NCBI GenBank assembly: GCA_945907055.1
Contig: CAMDSG010000094.1
Location: 1 to 6,813, forward strand
From: Bifidobacterium breve
GTDB lineage: Bacteria; Actinomycetota; Acidimicrobiia; IMCC26256
DNA length: 6,813 bases
Reading direction: 5' to 3'
The translations under genes were made by a program, and so were the position numbers. Under the pieces are notes generated by a model. The model was not told the origin of the DNA. It saw nothing but the letters and a program-made list of their open reading frames with translations, and did not search any database. Each line of letters begins with the position of its first letter. The stretch's first letter is position 1. Of this stretch, positions 5,981 through 6,813 are shown piece by piece.

Positions 5981-6053
5981 CTGCCCTACCCCCTACTAGT
6001 GGATACTCAATACTTAAAGAGAGTACCGCCAGGGTGGGACATTTATCAGAGGG
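5981..6053 (-). promoter_or_regulatory. Leader/promoter region of the fused TPR gene (copy B)
   Basis: Near-identical to the copy A leader (5 differences in 72). It contains the ribosome binding site AGGGGG (minus strand, 5994-5989) and the TTTAAGTATTGA patch. The homology ends at 6053, so whatever the two genes share in control lies within about 72 bases of the start. No convincing -35/-10 pair could be picked by eye. Confidence 0.45.
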
Positions 6054-6058
6054 GCACC

Positions 6059-6202
6059 ATGGCAGTCCGCGCTCAAGAACTACGCCTACCCACTCTTTTG
6101 CCTATTTCCAAAGTAAGCGGTTCTGCATTACTCTCCCCATTGCTTCGAGGCTCTTCGATTTGGGATTCGGCGGACGCTAGGTATGCATATCGGGTGGGAT
6201 AA
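6059..6202 (+). CDS. Possible small ORF (47 residues) in the divergent intergenic region
   Basis: ATG 6059-6061 follows GAGGGG (6049-6054) by four bases, runs 47 codons to TAA 6200-6202 and ends 26 bases before the next plus-strand gene. The product starts MAVRAQELRLPTLLPISK and has no recognisable domain. Its start lies just beyond the edge of duplication unit B. It could be a leader peptide or, more likely, a chance open frame; a minus-strand frame covers the same bases. Bases 5981-6228 otherwise hold only the leader described above and a weak promoter candidate. Confidence 0.17.
   Translation: MAVRAQELRLPTLLPISKVSGSALLSPLLRGSSIWDSADARYAYRVG
6160..6187 (+). promoter_or_regulatory. Weak promoter candidate for the rightmost gene
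   Basis: TTGGGA (6160-6165), a 16-base spacer and TATGCA (6182-6187) lie 41 bases before the ATG at 6229. The match to a sigma70-type consensus is partial and the call is by eye only. A promoter is expected somewhere here because the TPR gene on the left points away. Confidence 0.22.
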
Positions 6203-6228
6203 CGCAGCATCAGAAATGGGGCAGGCAC

Positions 6229-6813
6229 ATGGCGAAGAAAGTTGACGCAGGTATCAATGCAGTTAAGGCCATTCGAGGTCAATTACAGATTGACGATGAG
6301 TGGGCAGTTGATACGAAGCGCGGCTTCACCTGGTGGTCATACCGACTAGCTCAACATGTTGTAGCGGATCCCCCTCAGAAATGGGAAGACGGCACGGAGA
6401 CCAGTGCCGTGCGTATATGGACCGAGATACTCCGTGATGTTGACCTCACGCAGGAGAACCTCGATGCAGTTCAGGCGCTCAATATCGAAGAGACGATGAG
6501 CGCTCTTGTGATCGATCCCAAGACCCGCACTCTGAATGCGTGCTGCACCGTCTTATTCCATAACGAAAATGCACCAGAGCTCACGCCGATAACAAGCATG
6601 GCTGCGATTATTCAAAACTGCGAGGCCCACGCAATTGCTCAGACTCTTGCCGGAGTTTTTGGGGGATCAACCGCAGAGTCTCAGCACCCAAAATCTGGCG
6701 AGCGACCAGAGTCTGATGAGATGCTTTTAATTGAGCAAAATCTGGGGCTCGGGATTCCCGAGGCCGGCACCACCTTCGCAGGCGATCTGATCGGCATTGT
6801 TCCAGAGTTTCTA
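6229..6813 (+). CDS. Conserved-looking hypothetical protein, 3' end outside the window
   Basis: An ATG at 6229-6231 opens a frame of 195 codons with no stop up to the last base. GGGG (6218-6221) lies seven bases upstream and AGG is closer in, giving a modest ribosome binding site. The protein begins MAKKVDAGINAVKAIRGQLQ, then 'RGFTWWSYRLAQHV' (31-44), a motif I associate loosely with uncharacterised actinobacterial proteins. A region at about 87-145 (SALVIDPKTRTLNACCTVLFHNEN...MAAIIQNCEAHAIAQTLA) alternates strand and helix and has the feel of a small alpha/beta chaperone-like fold (YbjN/T3SS-chaperone style); that is a guess. Residues 146-165 are a polar linker. No signal peptide or membrane span. 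It is divergent from the fused TPR gene, with 248 bases between the starts, so shared regulation is possible. Function unknown. Confidence 0.8.
   Translation, partial: MAKKVDAGINAVKAIRGQLQIDDEWAVDTKRGFTWWSYRLAQHVVADPPQKWEDGTETSAVRIWTEILRDVDLTQENLDAVQALNIEETMSALVIDPKTRTLNACCTVLFHNENAPELTPITSMAAIIQNCEAHAIAQTLAGVFGGSTAESQHPKSGERPESDEMLLIEQNLGLGIPEAGTTFAGDLIGIVPEFL

Larger units (their letters stand above)
3976..6053. repeat. Tandem duplication unit B (SIR2 3' relic + fused TPR-core gene + leader)
   Basis: The right copy of the direct repeat. It begins at the SIR2 relic, immediately after the end of unit A, and ends at 'ATTTATCAGAGGG' (6053). Between the TPR parts the offset to unit A is a constant 2082 bases (no indels); at the 3' tail it is 2224 bases, so the divergent centre is about 140 bases shorter here. 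The A/B junction at 3971-3978 has short agag/cag-type similarity to both edges, consistent with an unequal or microhomology-mediated tandem duplication. Confidence 0.85.

Noticed and set aside
5998..6030. Possible operator: GGATACTC...GAGTACC inverted repeat in the copy B leader
   Set aside because: The arms are not kept in copy A (GGATCTTC...GAATACG), although the rest of the leader is nearly identical, so there is no sign of selection on a binding site.

Overview
The window looks like an accessory, defence-island-type stretch from an actinobacterium. The clues are NB-ARC/kinesin-light-chain style TPR repeats of the 'LGPDHxxT...NLA...G...ER' type, GTG starts conserved on both TPR genes, and moderately GC-rich coding sequence (judged by eye, not counted). 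A species cannot be named. No tRNA, rRNA, CRISPR array, transposase or integrase was seen.

Layout from left to right. Bases 1-123 are the 3' end of an unidentified plus-strand gene. It is followed 13 bases later by a 585-residue plus-strand protein (137-1894) with an N-terminal macro-like domain and a central SIR2-type NAD-binding/NADase domain. Tail to tail with it, overlapping by 4 bases at the stop codons, lies a minus-strand pair: a TPR protein (2714-3898) whose 3' end overlaps a second ORF (1891-2724). That second ORF carries an unrecognised core domain and a strongly cationic amphipathic C-terminal tail. A second copy of the unit follows (about 3976-6053). There the TPR part, core domain and cationic tail form one 621-residue protein (4115-5980), and its 3' side begins with a decayed fragment of the SIR2 gene (about 3976-4118). 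A divergent intergenic stretch (5981-6228) leads to a plus-strand gene of unknown function (6229 onwards) that runs off the right edge.

The most informative feature is the comparison of the two TPR units. The promoter-side 72 bases, the GTG start, the ribosome binding site and the TPR domain (about 83% protein identity by hand count) are conserved, as are the final 33 residues. The core domain between them has diverged far more (roughly one third identical by eye) and differs in length and linker. Conserved flanks around a divergent centre suggest cassette exchange or diversifying selection of a recognition or effector domain.

Working model (inference): the macro-SIR2 protein is an NAD+-consuming effector or nucleotide sensor, and the TPR/core/cationic-tail proteins are its sensor, regulator or membrane-acting partners. 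Together they would form a candidate anti-phage or stress-response system. SIR2 NADases are known effectors in Thoeris (ThsA), DSR and SIR2-HerA systems, but this particular gene combination is not one I recognise.
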